Shown: positions 1 to 13,925, numbered from the stretch's first letter. The stretch: DNA of 25,000 nucleotides from Neocallimastix lanati (nom. inval.) (GCA_016946835.1 JACVTC010000158.1:320001-345000), one strand, 5' to 3'. Notes: generated by a model not told the origin, from the sequence alone. Made by a program: numbers and translations.

Positions 1-1280
<1,280 letters not shown>

Positions 1281-1581
1281 TTAATATTACTATTTAATAT
1301 TATTATTTAATACTATTTTTAATATTTTTTTTTTTATTTTTTTAAAAAAAATTAATACTATTATAAAATACAAAATATGTTAAAATATAAAATTTGATTG
1401 GTCTATTTTTCTTTATTTTTTAAATTTTAAATTTTAAAATTGATCAATAATTTAATATATATTGTTTATTAAATAAAAGTAAAAATAATTTCAATATAAA
1501 TAAAAATATTACTGAAAATTATATTTTAATTTTTATATCTTTTAAATATTATTATCATTTTTTTAAAAAAAAAAAATTGAA

Positions 1582-1613
<32 letters not shown>

Positions 1614-1778
1614 AAAATAAATTTTAAGTTGGTAATTATTATAATAATAATTAAAAGTCTATAAAATAAATTTTATTTTTTTAATATTTTATACATACAT
1701 AATTTCATTTATAGTTTTTTATATTTATTACAAAATTAATATTTATAAATAATACCTTCTTTTGTTTAATAGACACAA

Positions 1779-1819
<41 letters not shown>

Positions 1820-3966
1820 TTATAATTAATTATTAAATGATATTTTTAATCAATTTTTTTAAATTTTCTTTTTTCTATTACTAGATTATATGGATTATGA
1901 ATTTTAAAAATATACATTTTCATATAATGAAATCAAACACACTATTACAATAAATTTATATTTAAAATTATATTTAATAAAATAATGATGCAGATTTTTA
2001 TAGAATTTAGTAATTGATAATAAGTACTATATTTTTAATTTTTAATATTTTTAATCAATTAATTAACAATTTATTTCTCTCTCAAATATTCGAATATATT
2101 AAGAGTACAACCAACTTTTAATATCATTATTTAAAATTATTATAAAATATTTAAATTTAATGGTGTATTGTTGAATAATAATTATTTCTTGTAAATTTAT
2201 TAATATTTTTAATTCATTTATTTAAAAAATGTCGAAAATTTTTTGTGTTTTATTAATAATAAAATAATATAATTGAAAAAATAATTTTCTAAAGTTAAAG
2301 ACAGTAACTTCATTTTTTATTCTTCTTTTGGAATATTTTTATTTAATTTATTTATTAATTAAATCATTAAATAATATAAAAAAATACTAATTATATTTAT
2401 AATTTATTAAATATAATGTTATAATCTACATTAAATATATTAAAACTTACAAATATTATTATCTAGAATATACAAATATATTTATTGTTGTATGTTTTGT
2501 GATTTTTTGATTCGACAATTATATGTCAATTTTATTACTGTTGTATATTCTAGATAAGTAAAATCATATTATCTTCAAATTAAATTTAAAAATAAATTAT
2601 ATTGATAAAAAATGAGTTCATAATAATTTGAATATACATAATAAAATATTGTAAAAGTTAATAGCATAAGTATTTAATAAATTCTAAATCATTCCAAAAT
2701 TTTTTTTATTCTTTCAGTAAATATTATAATTTATTATACACATAATTTTCATATTAATTTAATATTTAAAAAAAAAAAAAGGTAAATTTTAATAAATTTT
2801 TTTATTCAATTTAATCATGGTTCGTTATTTTAATGTTTTACTAAAAAATTTTTTTTTATTATAATTTATTATATTAAATTGTTAAAAATAATAATAATAA
2901 TAATAAGGAAAAAAGGAAAATAAAAAAAACTTTATTTAATATCATTTAAAAAATAATTAAATTAAAAATTAGAACTTTAAATCTATTTATTTAATTTTTT
3001 TTTTAAAAAAAAATATATAATACTAATTTATTTTTTTAATTTTATTAAATAAAATTTTAAAATTAATTAAATAAAATTTTTATATATGAAAATGTTTAAA
3101 GTCTAATATTAATTATAGCTATTAATAATATATTTTATATATAAGTACTAGATTAAATATATGTATAATTTATGTATTGTATTTTGTGTATTTAATGTTT
3201 TATAGCTATGATTGATTGTTAATGTGATACAGATATGGTTCAATCGTTTATTAGTATATGTAAAAGTATATATAAAAAGTATACATCATTAATATTTTAA
3301 TAATAAAATGTTCTAAAATAAAGTAAAATAAATAGAAAATAACTTTTTTCCTCAAAAATATTTATATTAATTTATATTAATATTCAAAATTCATTTAATT
3401 ATCAATTTATAAAATATATAATCTAATTTTTCTTTATAATTTTTTTAATATATATTATTAATATCTTTAATTTTGAAATATTTTATTAGTATTAACTACA
3501 TTTATAATTATTTCAAATTTATGGTTACCATTTTTATTATTTAATTTATTTTTATAATTTAAACTTAACAATTTTTAATTTATAAAATATATTAATAATT
3601 ATATATATGAAAAAATAATTTCTTTTTATTTTTTAAAATTATTTTATTGTATTAATATTATATAAAAAAATGTTGACTTAAGTAATTTACATGAAAACGC
3701 TTTTAAATAATTAATTAATTAAAAATAATATTACGGGTAAATAATAAATAAAAATACATATTTATAATAAAACTAATAAATTTTGATAGTATTTTTTCTA
3801 ATAAAAAATAATTTAGTTTTAATATTTTACATAAAATTAATATAATTGATACACTTTATATATCAATTATTATATTGTTATATTATTATTGTATTAATTA
3901 TATGACTTAATATATTTAGAATAATATTAATAAATAATAATAATATTATTATTATTCAATATGGAT

Positions 3967-4001
<35 letters not shown>
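1281..4001. other. Intergenic AT desert between CLASP 3' end and UTP14 5' end
   Basis: No reading frame of credible composition, no tRNA-like fold and no splice-joined coding pattern were found on either strand. It holds a (TA)n tract near 1787-1812, many short A/T runs, a 10-bp hairpin at 3842-3870 (ATAATTGATA and its complement) and the 17-bp inverted repeat at 2459-2557, listed separately. The part next to 1280 must contain the UTP14 promoter. The part next to 4002 must contain the CLASP 3' untranslated region, but no clear signal can be named. Confidence 0.7.
2459..2557. repeat. 17-bp perfect inverted repeat with 65-nt spacer
   Basis: Left arm 2459-2475 reads TTATCTAGAATATACAA and right arm 2541-2557 is its exact reverse complement. 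The arms contain the TCTAGA palindrome and are not simple AT repeat, so chance pairing is less likely than for the many short hairpins nearby. The spacer has a mixed composition (for example GATTCGACAATTATATG) and shows no reading frame. It could be a solo MITE-like element or a hairpin RNA; nothing identifies a family. Confidence 0.7.

Positions 4002-4003
<2 letters not shown>
3969..4003. repeat. T35 homopolymer abutting the CLASP stop codon
   Basis: An uninterrupted run of 35 T on the plus strand. On the coding (minus) strand the TAA stop of CLASP occupies 4004-4002, so its last two A residues are the first bases of a 35-nt genomic A tract. Confidence 0.95.
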
Positions 4004-4008
<5 letters not shown>

Positions 4009-7000
4009 TTTTTCTGAAATTGATCAATGAACATTTTTATTAAAATTTGATTAACTATAGTAAATTTGTTCAAAAATGTTGTCCAAATTTCATTATTTAA
4101 TATTTTATTTATACAAAAACAACAATCTATAACAGTTCTACGAATATCTGTTAAAGTACAAGAGAGACCCTATATATGTAAAATATTTTTTAAAAAAAAA
4201 AAAAAAAAAATATTTGAATATATAATTACAATAATAAAAAATGATTAATAATAATATTAACAAAATAATAAAAAATACATATTTAGTAAATTGATTAATA
4301 TATTTGTATTTACTTTTGATAAAACCTGCTGAATATCATCTATATATTCTTGTAATTCATTTTGACTGAATCTAGAAATAATTTGACTTAAAATTTCAAA
4401 TGCAAAACTTTCTGAAGTAGATCGATAAGAAAACTTTAAATTTTGTTCATAAATTGAATTTGAGTCTATATTAAAATTAAATTGCCTATTCAAATAAGAC
4501 AATATAGTTTTTAAACAAGATATCTTATCTAAATTTTGGGCATAAATTTTAAGTGTATTTTCTGTTGTAATATATAACTTTTTTTAAAAAAATATATATA
4601 TAAATATATTAATATTGGTAATATTATATTAGGTATTTGATTAAATTTAAATAAATGAACTTACTTCTTCCGATTTTTTATTCATATATTGATTAATTAA
4701 ACAAAATAACCCATTTTCTTTTCCTTTAAAATATAAAGTTTGATTCTTCATTAAATTTTGTAATAACAACAAAATATATTCCTGTTCATCATTCTAAAAC
4801 AAATATATAAAAAAATTAATATTAATATATAATATTATTTTTAATTATTTTAATCAATTTTTGATTTAAAAATATCTTTATATGTTTATTTATTTACATT
4901 ATTATTAAAGGTTTGCAATTTTTGAATTAAAATTAAATAAATTCTTTCAAACCATGAATTCCATAATTCATTAACTTTCATTAATTTTTCATTTGTTATA
5001 TTTTTATCATTTTCAATATTTGATAGACGTATTAAATTTCTAAATACACTTTCATTTGGTTTTGATGATTTTAAATTTTCATATAAATTTGAAAACAAAA
5101 TATCTTGATCTATATTTGCAGAAAAATACTTTGCATTTGGTGTTTCTTTTATGAATACTAAAAAATAATAATAAAAATTAATAAATTAAATTTATTATTG
5201 TTATTATTGTTATTATTATTAGTATTGTTTTTATTATTATTATTATATAATATAAAAAAAAAATATTTATTAAAATACATACGTCTTTCAATACCTAAAG
5301 GTTTTTTATATTTACAATAATTATCATTTATAAAATCTAAATTAATATAATGATTCTTTGATGCTTTTAGTGTGATATTACTTGTTCGTCTTTCAATTTT
5401 ATTGATATTATCAGCTAATAATAATTTATTTTCATCTGATTATGAAATTAAATTATATTATAGATTATAAAATTTTAAATTTAACATTAATTAAGCAAGA
5501 AATAATAACGTTAATAAAGTTAATATAAATTTTTTTACCTAAATCTGGATTATTCATTGATAATTCATTTTCATGTTGACTGATTTCCATAGTCATTGTA
5601 TTATCCTTATCTTTATCTGTATCAGTATTAGTATCAGTATCATTATTACTATTATGATTATCCTTATTAAATTTATTTTGAGTAATATTTTCATTTAAAT
5701 TTGTTTCAAAATTATTCTTTGGAGTTGACTGATCTGTATCATCATCAATCTGTATAACTTCAGTATCAATATTCAGTTTATTTAAATTTTTAACATTCGA
5801 TTTATTTTTTTCTTCTATACCGTTATCTTTATTATTTATATTTAAAATTTCATTTTTACTATAACTACTATCAATAACAATAATATCATTTTCCTTTATT
5901 GCTTTGTTTTGCTTTAAATTAGGTTGAGGATCATCCAATATTATAATACTTTCATATTTTTTAGGCTTAGATTCTAATTTCCGTCTTGCATTCTCTTTTT
6001 CAAATAACATTTCACTATTTTCAATAAGGATAACACTTCTATCACTACTTAATTTTTCCTTTTTAATAGTTCCATTTTCTGTATTATAAAGTATATCTTT
6101 GGGTTCTTCTTTAACCTTATTCATTAATGACGGTTCAATTTTTATTTTTTTTACATTTAATGTGCTATTATTCATTTCCGTTTTCGAATCAGCTCTATTT
6201 AATTTAAGATTTAAATATTCTTTTTTCATTCTTTTATCTTGATGACTAGTGTTTAACCTTAATATATTCGGTTTCTTAGATAATTTATTTTCACTTAATT
6301 CATCATTTTCTTTAATATATATAATTTCTTGCTGTTGTTTCTGTCTTTGTTTCTGTTGTTTCCTCTGTTGCTTTTCCTGTTGTAATATTTGTTGTAATTC
6401 TTGTTGCTGTTGTTGTTTCTGTACCTTTTTAATATTATCAGTTTTTTGCATGTCAATATTAGTATTATTATTATTATTACCATTATTATCATTATCATTA
6501 TCATTTTCATCAATTTTATCTATTTTTCTTTTTTTTGAAGATGACAAATCATCATGTGAAAATGATGGCAACGAGTTATCTGACTCGATAATATCACTTA
6601 ATTTAACATTTCTATGAGTAACAAATGATTTTTCATTTATTAAATATTTATTACTTGATTGTAAATTTGAAATAGATGTTTCTTCAGGAAGCATAGAATA
6701 TTGTTCATCAATTTCCATTAAATTTTTTATTAATGTATTCCCTGATTTTTCATTTATTTTCTTTACTTTATTTAAAGGTATATTATCTTTCTTATTTATA
6801 TTGCCTTCATTATTATTACTGTTTATAATCTTTTCCTCATTTTTAGTAATATTTTTATCATTTAAATTAGTTATTGCTGTTTTAATCGCTTTAGTTTCAA
6901 CAACCGTTGTTTTTATTGTTTTGGAAGAGTCATCAATAATAACATCACTATCATGAATTTTTATTTCTTCATCATTAAAGTTTTTATTTTTAAGGGATAT

Positions 7001-9932
7001 TTGATTATTATTATTATTATTATCATTATTATTATTGTTGTTGCTATTATTGCTATTGCTAATATTGTTGTTGTTATTATTAATAGTAGTATTAATTTTA
7101 AATAATTTACCATCATTTTTATCCTTATTATCATTTTTATCTCTTTTTCCATTTTCAATTTTAGTTTTATTTTGATCTTTCACATCTTTATAATTTTTTA
7201 CTACCTTATTGTTCTCTTCAATAACAACATTATTATTACTTATACTAATTTCTAAATTCTTTGATAAATTTTCCTTTGACGATTTAATTACTTCATTATC
7301 AATTGTATTTCCTTGGTTTTGATGATTTTCTTTATCTTCATTTTCTATTTCTTCCTCATAATTATCATATAATATTGTTTCCTTGGATTTTTCAAATTCA
7401 TTATCTAAAATTTCAATACCTTTAATTAATTGATTATAAATTTCTTCAGAAAAATATTCTCTTATATATTTTAATGTTTTATTATTTAGTTTTTTTATAC
7501 ACCATAAAAATGATATCAAAGAACGGCCATTTATTTCATTTCCAAATGTTGTAGATATCCAATTTCCTAATAAAAGAATCATTGACTTCAAATGTAAAAA
7601 ATAAAAAAAAAATAAAAAAAAAAAAAAAAAAAGTTAAGAATATACAAAATTTAATATTATTTCATAGATAAATACATATATATATACTATAAAAATATAT
7701 ATATAAAAAGGATATTATTTTCATTTTTAAAATAAATGCATGGGTTTCGTTTTCCAATTTTATAATCAATTTCAACCTCTTTATTTGATTTAGCATTCAT
7801 ATAAAATATATTTTCTGACATATCATTTATTAATAATTCAATGATCCATTCTAATAAACATTCTAAGATTTCATTCACATTATTATATTTCTTTCTTGAT
7901 TTTCCATTTTTTGCAATTAATTCAATTATAATATTTTTCATTATAGGAACAGTAAACTTTTCCTGTTTAATCCAGTTAACAATATTGTTAACTTTATTTA
8001 TTGAGAACTCTGAATATATATTTTCTTTATTAGATAATTTTATATTTTCATCATTTTGTTTTTTAATTTTTAATTCTATTTCTATAATCTTTGGTATTAA
8101 TTGTTCAATAGATATAACTCTTGTTTTTAAAAGAATATCCAGTGTTTCTTCATTCAATATCTCTTTCAATATATCATCAGAAGTATCATTTAAAAATGAC
8201 ATAATGCTTTCGTTAATTTGTAACGAGGTTCCAAGTTTATTAACTTTAGAGGCTTTAAAATAATCAATTAATTCTTTTAAAGCTTCAATTCTTATTTTTG
8301 GATTATCTACTTCTTTAAATTTTTTTATTAAACTTTGTTTAAATAAATAAGGCGTTGACAACGAAGGAGAATTAGGTGTAATACCGTTATGTTTTTTCTT
8401 TTTTGAACTAGACTTTGGAACAATTATTTTTGAATTTTCATTCTTAACCTCAATTAAATAATTAGTACTACTTTCAATTTTTTTCAGTTTATTATTTTTT
8501 GTTGGCGTTGTTTCTTGAACTTGGCTAGAATCAATTATATCTTTTCTATTTTTACTATCTGAACTAATAATTTTAGGTTTTTTAATTTTCTTTGGTGTTG
8601 TGAATTTATTTTTAACTTTATCATCATTATATAATTTATTTAAATCATTATTAAAAGCACTACTAATATCATCTTCATTTTTATTTATCATATTACTATT
8701 AGATAAATCTATTATCTTCTTTTTTGATGGAGATTCAGAAATATTGTTATCATCTTGATTCAAATGATTTTCTTGATTTATATTTTCAAATAATTTCAAT
8801 TTTTTGGCTGATTTTGAAGGAGTATTTTCTGGATCATAATCATAATTATTATTTTCATGTTTTTGTTGAATCATTTCCTCTTTGAAGAGACTCCTTTTTC
8901 GTTCACTACTCGCCTTTGGTCGGGGTGATTTTGATGGTGTATTGATTATTATATTATTTTCATTATCTATTTCTTTTTTATCGGACATAGAGCTATAAGA
9001 TCTTTTAAGACCAATAATTGGTTTTTCCTTTTTAGTTTTTGATGGAGTAGTTTTACTATGTTTTTGTTGTTCTAATGTTAAATTATTAAAATTAAAATCA
9101 ATGACCTGACTATCTGAACTTAAATTTTTATTGTTTTGTTTATTATTCCATGATTTAATATTATCTCTTTCTAAAATTTTTCTCTTTTTTAATATGCTGA
9201 TAGATTTGTTTTTCTTTTTCAAAGCTTGTATTTTATTTGAACTGGATGGTATTCCCGGATTTTTCTCTAAATACTTTATAAGATTTTTTTTAGTTACCGA
9301 ATCAAGTGAATCCATAAATCTATTTTATTATTAATTAAATTCAGAAAAATAAAATTTTAGATATTATTTATTTACATATAATTTTAATAAAATGTCTACT
9401 TAAATATATCATGTATATATAAAAAAATATTCAAACTTAATACATTTAATATACATACTTATTAGCTCTTGGTTTCCAATGAATATTTATTAAACTAAAT
9501 ATTTTTCTACTTGTTTCACGAATAAATTGACCTGCATCTTGTATACTTTTTTTTAGACAAGAAATAACTAAATCTAATCCACCAAATTTTTCAAACTTTG
9601 CTTTTTGAATGTCATTTTGAACTGCTATTTCAATTGATATACCTATTAATAATATTGAAATTTGTCTTGTATTTGTATTTTTATGCTTTTCAGCTATAGG
9701 TGTACTAAGTATTTGTAAATTTCTTAAATTATATGATACATTTTTAATGATACAAGCAATCGTATGCGAACTAATTGTTGATATAACTTTATTAGTCTGA
9801 TTAATTAAAGGCATTAATTTTGATATTATTATATCTGAATATACATCAAGTTGTGCTTTAAAAACATTTGCTAAATCTATAATTGATAAGCATGACGTTA
9901 TACAAAGTGCTGTTCTTAATGATTGAACCTTA

Positions 9933-9963
<31 letters not shown>

Positions 9964-11840
9964 TGTAATAATAATAACAATAATAATATATTTAAAAAAT
10001 TAAAATTTATTAATATAAATATAATAAAAAATTACATATATATGTTTTGTTTTATTTTAATAATAAATTATATTTAATTACTGATATTAATATATTATCA
10101 ATGGCTGGTTTTAATAATTTTATATTATTGTTTAAAATTTTATTATCCTTATAAAGTATTCCTCTAAATCTTTGAATTGATTTATTTCTCATATCCCAAT
10201 TTTCTTCAGTTTCTTTTCCAATAAATGATTTACAAAAAGTACTAATTTCATTATCAATATCTGAAATTGAAAAGAGCTTTTCAATAAATAAAAATTAATG
10301 ATAATATGAATATCAATTCATTATTATAATATATAATTAATTAATATATTTATATTTAATTTAATGATTACTTCTATTTTCTTTGGTGTTGGATAGGAAG
10401 GTATTGTTCCAGGAATAGCAAAAATAGAAGATAACGGAATAATATTTTTACTATTAATCATTGATTTATTAGTATTATCCTATGAATATGATTTATAAGC
10501 ATCAATATAATTATTTAGATACTAATATTTATTATTATAATATTAAATTAATAATAAAATTTTACATATACTCGAGGTGAATTCATTTTTTCAAAAATTT
10601 CTTCATATATATTTGATTTAATTTTTAATTTTTCGCATTCTTCTTTTACTTTTTTTTTATAGTTGTCTTTTTCATCTTCATCTTTTTTTAAACTTTTTTT
10701 TTTTATAAAAAAAATTATAAATAGATTGAAAAAAAATAAAAAATCATCATTATCAAATTTAATAATTATTAAATTAATATATATATATATATGTCTATAT
10801 AATATTTGTTTATATTTAATAAATTACATATAATTTGTAATAAGAAAGTTTTTGGCTGTTTCCTGTAAAGATTTAATAGATGCATTTAAGCAAGCTACCA
10901 CTGGTAATATAAAAAAATCAATTGGAAAATTTTCAAATGAAGTGCTGCATCGAACTAACCAATTTATTAACTTTCAATAGCATTGTTTATTTCAGCATTA
11001 AAATATTTTAATAATTAAAATAAAATAAAAAAAGAAAATAGAAAAAAGAAAAAAATTAATATATATCAAATACATATATATATAATTGATAAAATAAAAT
11101 ATAAAAAAAAAAAAAAAAAAAAAATACCTTTTCCTTTTCATTATTTGAATCAATTACAAATCCTTTTAATATGTCATTTTTAAATTGAGTCATTAAATCT
11201 TTATTTTCTTGTAAATGAAATTTCAAAATTAAACTATACATATCTATTAATGAATCGTTGGATAAAATCCCTGTTTGCCCGCTTTCTTTTAATTGTTTAA
11301 TTAAAGGATACAAAAGTTTATTTATATGAACTTTTATTACATTTTCAAATTCAGATTCATTTATATTTTTAAGATGCAAAAGATGTTTTTGATAAGTATT
11401 TAAAAATAGTAAGCCTTGAGAGTTTAATTCTTTATTATTAGATAAAAATAATTTTAAAATTAAATTTGTAATTTTTTCTGCTGCATCTTTCTTTAATAAA
11501 TAAAATTTTAAAATATAAAATATATATTAAGAGAATAAATAAATTTAAGATATTTATAAAAATTAAGTATTTCAGAAGATTTCATATAATAATTTATGCT
11601 TTAAATATATATAATTACTGATATTGATTTCAAATTTCTTAATTTATCTTCCAATTTTTCAAGATTATCTAACAATGAATTTACATCTAAATTAATGTGA
11701 CATCAAAAAAATTATAGATATTAAATTAATATAAAAAATATATCTATATACATGTTTATAAATAAATGAAAATAAAATAATATAATACCATTATCATTGA
11801 TATTTGATTGAATATCTTTTAATATAAGATTAAATTCCAT
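4002..11840 (-). CDS. CLASP/Stu1-family microtubule-stabilising protein with TOG-like arrays, 15 exons
   Basis: Exons in transcript order: 11789-11840, 11619-11686, 11128-11490, 10828-10970, 10572-10692, 10372-10479, 10082-10276, 9459-9928, 7716-9319, 5539-7593, 5283-5435, 4898-5157, 4665-4793, 4314-4577, 4002-4169. Total 6153 nt, an exact 2051 codons including TAA. Residues 1-250 look like a first helical TOG-type array (DSxx..TAKNFL-like repeats). Residues about 286-508 match the CLASP N-terminal TOG domain, with EENWDMRNKSIQRFRGIL, then SLRTALCITSCLSIIDLA and FIRETSRKIFSLINIHWKPR. A basic, Ser/Pro-rich linker follows, then a middle helical region, a very long Asn/Gln/Lys disordered stretch, and a C-terminal helical array (LLQNLMKNQTLYFKGKENGL; last exon TLTDIRRTVIDCCFCINKIL). 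CLASPs bind tubulin through TOG domains at plus ends, spindles and kinetochores. At 2050 residues it is longer than usual (about 1500) because of low-complexity inserts. Exon borders were chosen by phase and splice signal; the family call is firm, individual borders less so. Confidence 0.87.
7594..7715 (-). other. Putative U12-type AT-AC intron in the CLASP gene
   Basis: On the minus strand the intron begins ATATCCTTTTT (7715 downward), an exact match to the U12 AT-AC donor, and ends TTTTTTAC at 7594. Joining 7716 to 7593 is phase 1 and keeps the frame (KNENN then LKSMILLLGNW). A branch-site-like TTCTTAAC lies at 7640-7633. No good in-phase GT..AG pair exists: the obvious GTATAT donor downstream forces a stop codon in the next exon. 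The branch A to acceptor distance, about 40 nt, is longer than the usual 10-20 and is filled by T runs. Confidence 0.6.
9933..9957. repeat. T25 homopolymer, read as A25 just before a CLASP acceptor
   Basis: Within the CLASP intron 9929-10081. On the coding strand it is A25 followed by TAAG and then the exon beginning GTTCAATC, so a purine tract sits where a polypyrimidine tract is normally expected. Confidence 0.9.
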
Positions 11841-11923
11841 TTTATATGCATAATAAATTCTTTTTAGTATATAAACATATATAGATTAATTATATTTCTA
11901 GAAATTTATTTTTAAATTTATTG

Positions 11924-11954
<31 letters not shown>

Positions 11955-12749
11955 TCAATCTATAAGTGATTTTTAAATTGATTAAAATGATATCATATAT
12001 TATTCCAAAAACATAAAGTTATTTTGACAATAAGATTTTAGAACTTTTACAATTTAATAAAAAAAATTTTCTAGTTCATAATATAAAGAATTATATACAT
12101 TTATTGGATTTTCAAATTAAAAATATTAATTAAAAAAAAATTGGCCCATGCGGTACCAACATATTAATAAAATAATATATTTATAATAAAATTTAAAAAA
12201 AATTTTCATTAATTATATTTAAACTATATATAATAGATCCATAGATATTCAAAGTATTTTAAAATGAATTAAAACCTATATTGTTTTATTTATATTGAAC
12301 TTTCTTTCAATATAATCATATAGTTCATTCATTAAATATATCAAATATTGTAATATATATCAATATATATTAAGTTCATAACAATAATAAAATCTATATT
12401 TTCTTAACTATAATAAAAGTAACATATATATTTTATAATTTCATAAAAATTTTATATTTAATAAAAAAAAAATTATATTGTTTCTATTTTATATATTTAT
12501 ATATATAATAATTATTATTACAGTCATCATTATTATTACTATCATTATTATTATTATTACTGTTACAAATATTTTCATCATTTATATTACTATTATTATA
12601 TTATAATTATTGCTATTATTATATAAGTTAATTAACTATCTTAATTTTTAAGAATATTAATTAATTTATAATCAATTATTTATATCAAAAAGATTTGTAA
12701 TTAGTATTACCAATTTACAACTTCATCATATCCTATAAATTATTAGAAA
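11841..12749. promoter_or_regulatory. Divergent intergenic region shared by CLASP (-) and SPC25 (+)
   Basis: The two start codons, at 11840 and 12750, face away from each other with 909 bp between, so both promoters must lie here. The region is AT-rich with (ATT)n near 11921-11950 and mixed TTA/TCA repeats near 12520-12600. One stretch stands out, TTGGCCCATGCGGTACCAAC at 12141-12160, far richer in G and C than anything around it. No TATA or other core element can be singled out in such AT-rich DNA. Confidence 0.6.
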
Positions 12750-13925
12750 ATGTCACTAAATATTTATTCAGAAAATAATAACATTGATTCTACCAATACT
12801 GATACTCTTAATATACCAAAACCAAAATTTCCATATGAAGCATATACTGAAGCCAAAAATATTTTTTTTACTAATTTCGAAAATTGGATTGAAAAAAAGA
12901 AAGTTGGTATAGAAGAAGGAAAGCAATTACATTTAAAAGCTGCTTTAGAAGATAGAGGTATTTATATTTTTTTTTATTAAAATTTAATTTCAAAATTATT
13001 TTTCTTTTTTATTGTTTTTGTTTTTTGTTCTTTTTTTTTTTTTTTTTTTTTTAACATATTACTATTATTATTATTATTATTATTATTATTTTAATGCTTA
13101 AAAGCCCAAAAAACTCAAATATTAAAACAAATGGAAATATACGAAAAAAAGGAAATGGAATATTCAAAAAGTATATTATTTAATCTATTTTCAATTGTTG
13201 ATATTATTCATTTTTTATATATTCAATTTGATAAATAACATATATTATTGTTATAATTATTACTATTATTATTTTATTATTTTAGATATAGAAATAGAGA
13301 GAAATGAAGCAGAAAATTTAGCAAATCAATTATCGGAAAAAAAAAAATTGAAAATTAATTTATTATCAAAACGAGATGAATTAATATTAATGAAAAAAGA
13401 ACTGGAAAAGAAATTAAGCAAAAAAAAAGAAGGTATTCATAATAAAATAATTAATTAGTTTTTTTTTTTTTTTTTTTTTTTTTTGACAAAGTTTAGTAAT
13501 TATATATTTTATTAACAATTATTTTGCTTATATATATATATTTTTTTTATATATAAATGTAATTTCTTTTATTATTTATTTTCAATTATATTATTTAAAA
13601 TATTAAAGAACTATCTTATAAAAGAATGGAAAAGGAGGAACAAATAAAAAAAAATATTCCAGAATTAAATTTTTATGAAAATACTTTAGCTATGAAAATA
13701 ACCGTATTGAAAGGTAAATCTTTACTCTATTTTAAAAAAATAGTTTTCTTTTAACAAACATCATAAATATTTTGTTAAGTCATATTCATTCAATATTTCA
13801 TTCTTACTTAATTAAAATAAAAGAAAATATTTTGGAATTTGGTTTTACAAATATAAATAAAGAAATTGTTTCAAAAAAGTATTCTTTTGTTATTGATGTA
13901 TCAAATAAAAATTATAAAGGTAATA

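Noticed and set aside
4257-4313. In-frame TAA at 4257 as the end of CLASP
   Set aside because: This is read-through into an intron. A GTAAAT donor at 4313 joins in phase to 4169, and the new exon encodes the expected C-terminal helices (DIRRTVIDCCF) ending at 4002.
6249-6617. Cys-rich plus-strand ORF
   Set aside because: It is the antisense of the Gln-rich stretch (CAA/CAG read backwards as TTG/CTG and TGT/TGC) of the CLASP linker.
7586-7776. Alternative GT..AG intron (GTTGAA donor to GAAG acceptor) instead of the AT-AC intron
   Set aside because: It is in phase, but the donor is weak compared with its neighbours and it would remove about 20 coding-looking residues (EIDYKIGKRNPCIYFKN). The AT-AC option matches the U12 consensus and keeps them. 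It remains the main rival model.
5539-9319. Several KEN sequences in CLASP that could be APC/C degrons
   Set aside because: The protein is so rich in Lys, Glu and Asn that KEN is expected by chance many times.
10971-11005. Coding-looking peptide NAEINNAIES just before the CLASP exon at 10970
   Set aside because: It is in a different frame from the exon and has no AG acceptor before it; the first AG after the T-rich tract is GAAAG at 10971. A one-base deletion in the assembly could make it real, so it deserves a check with reads.
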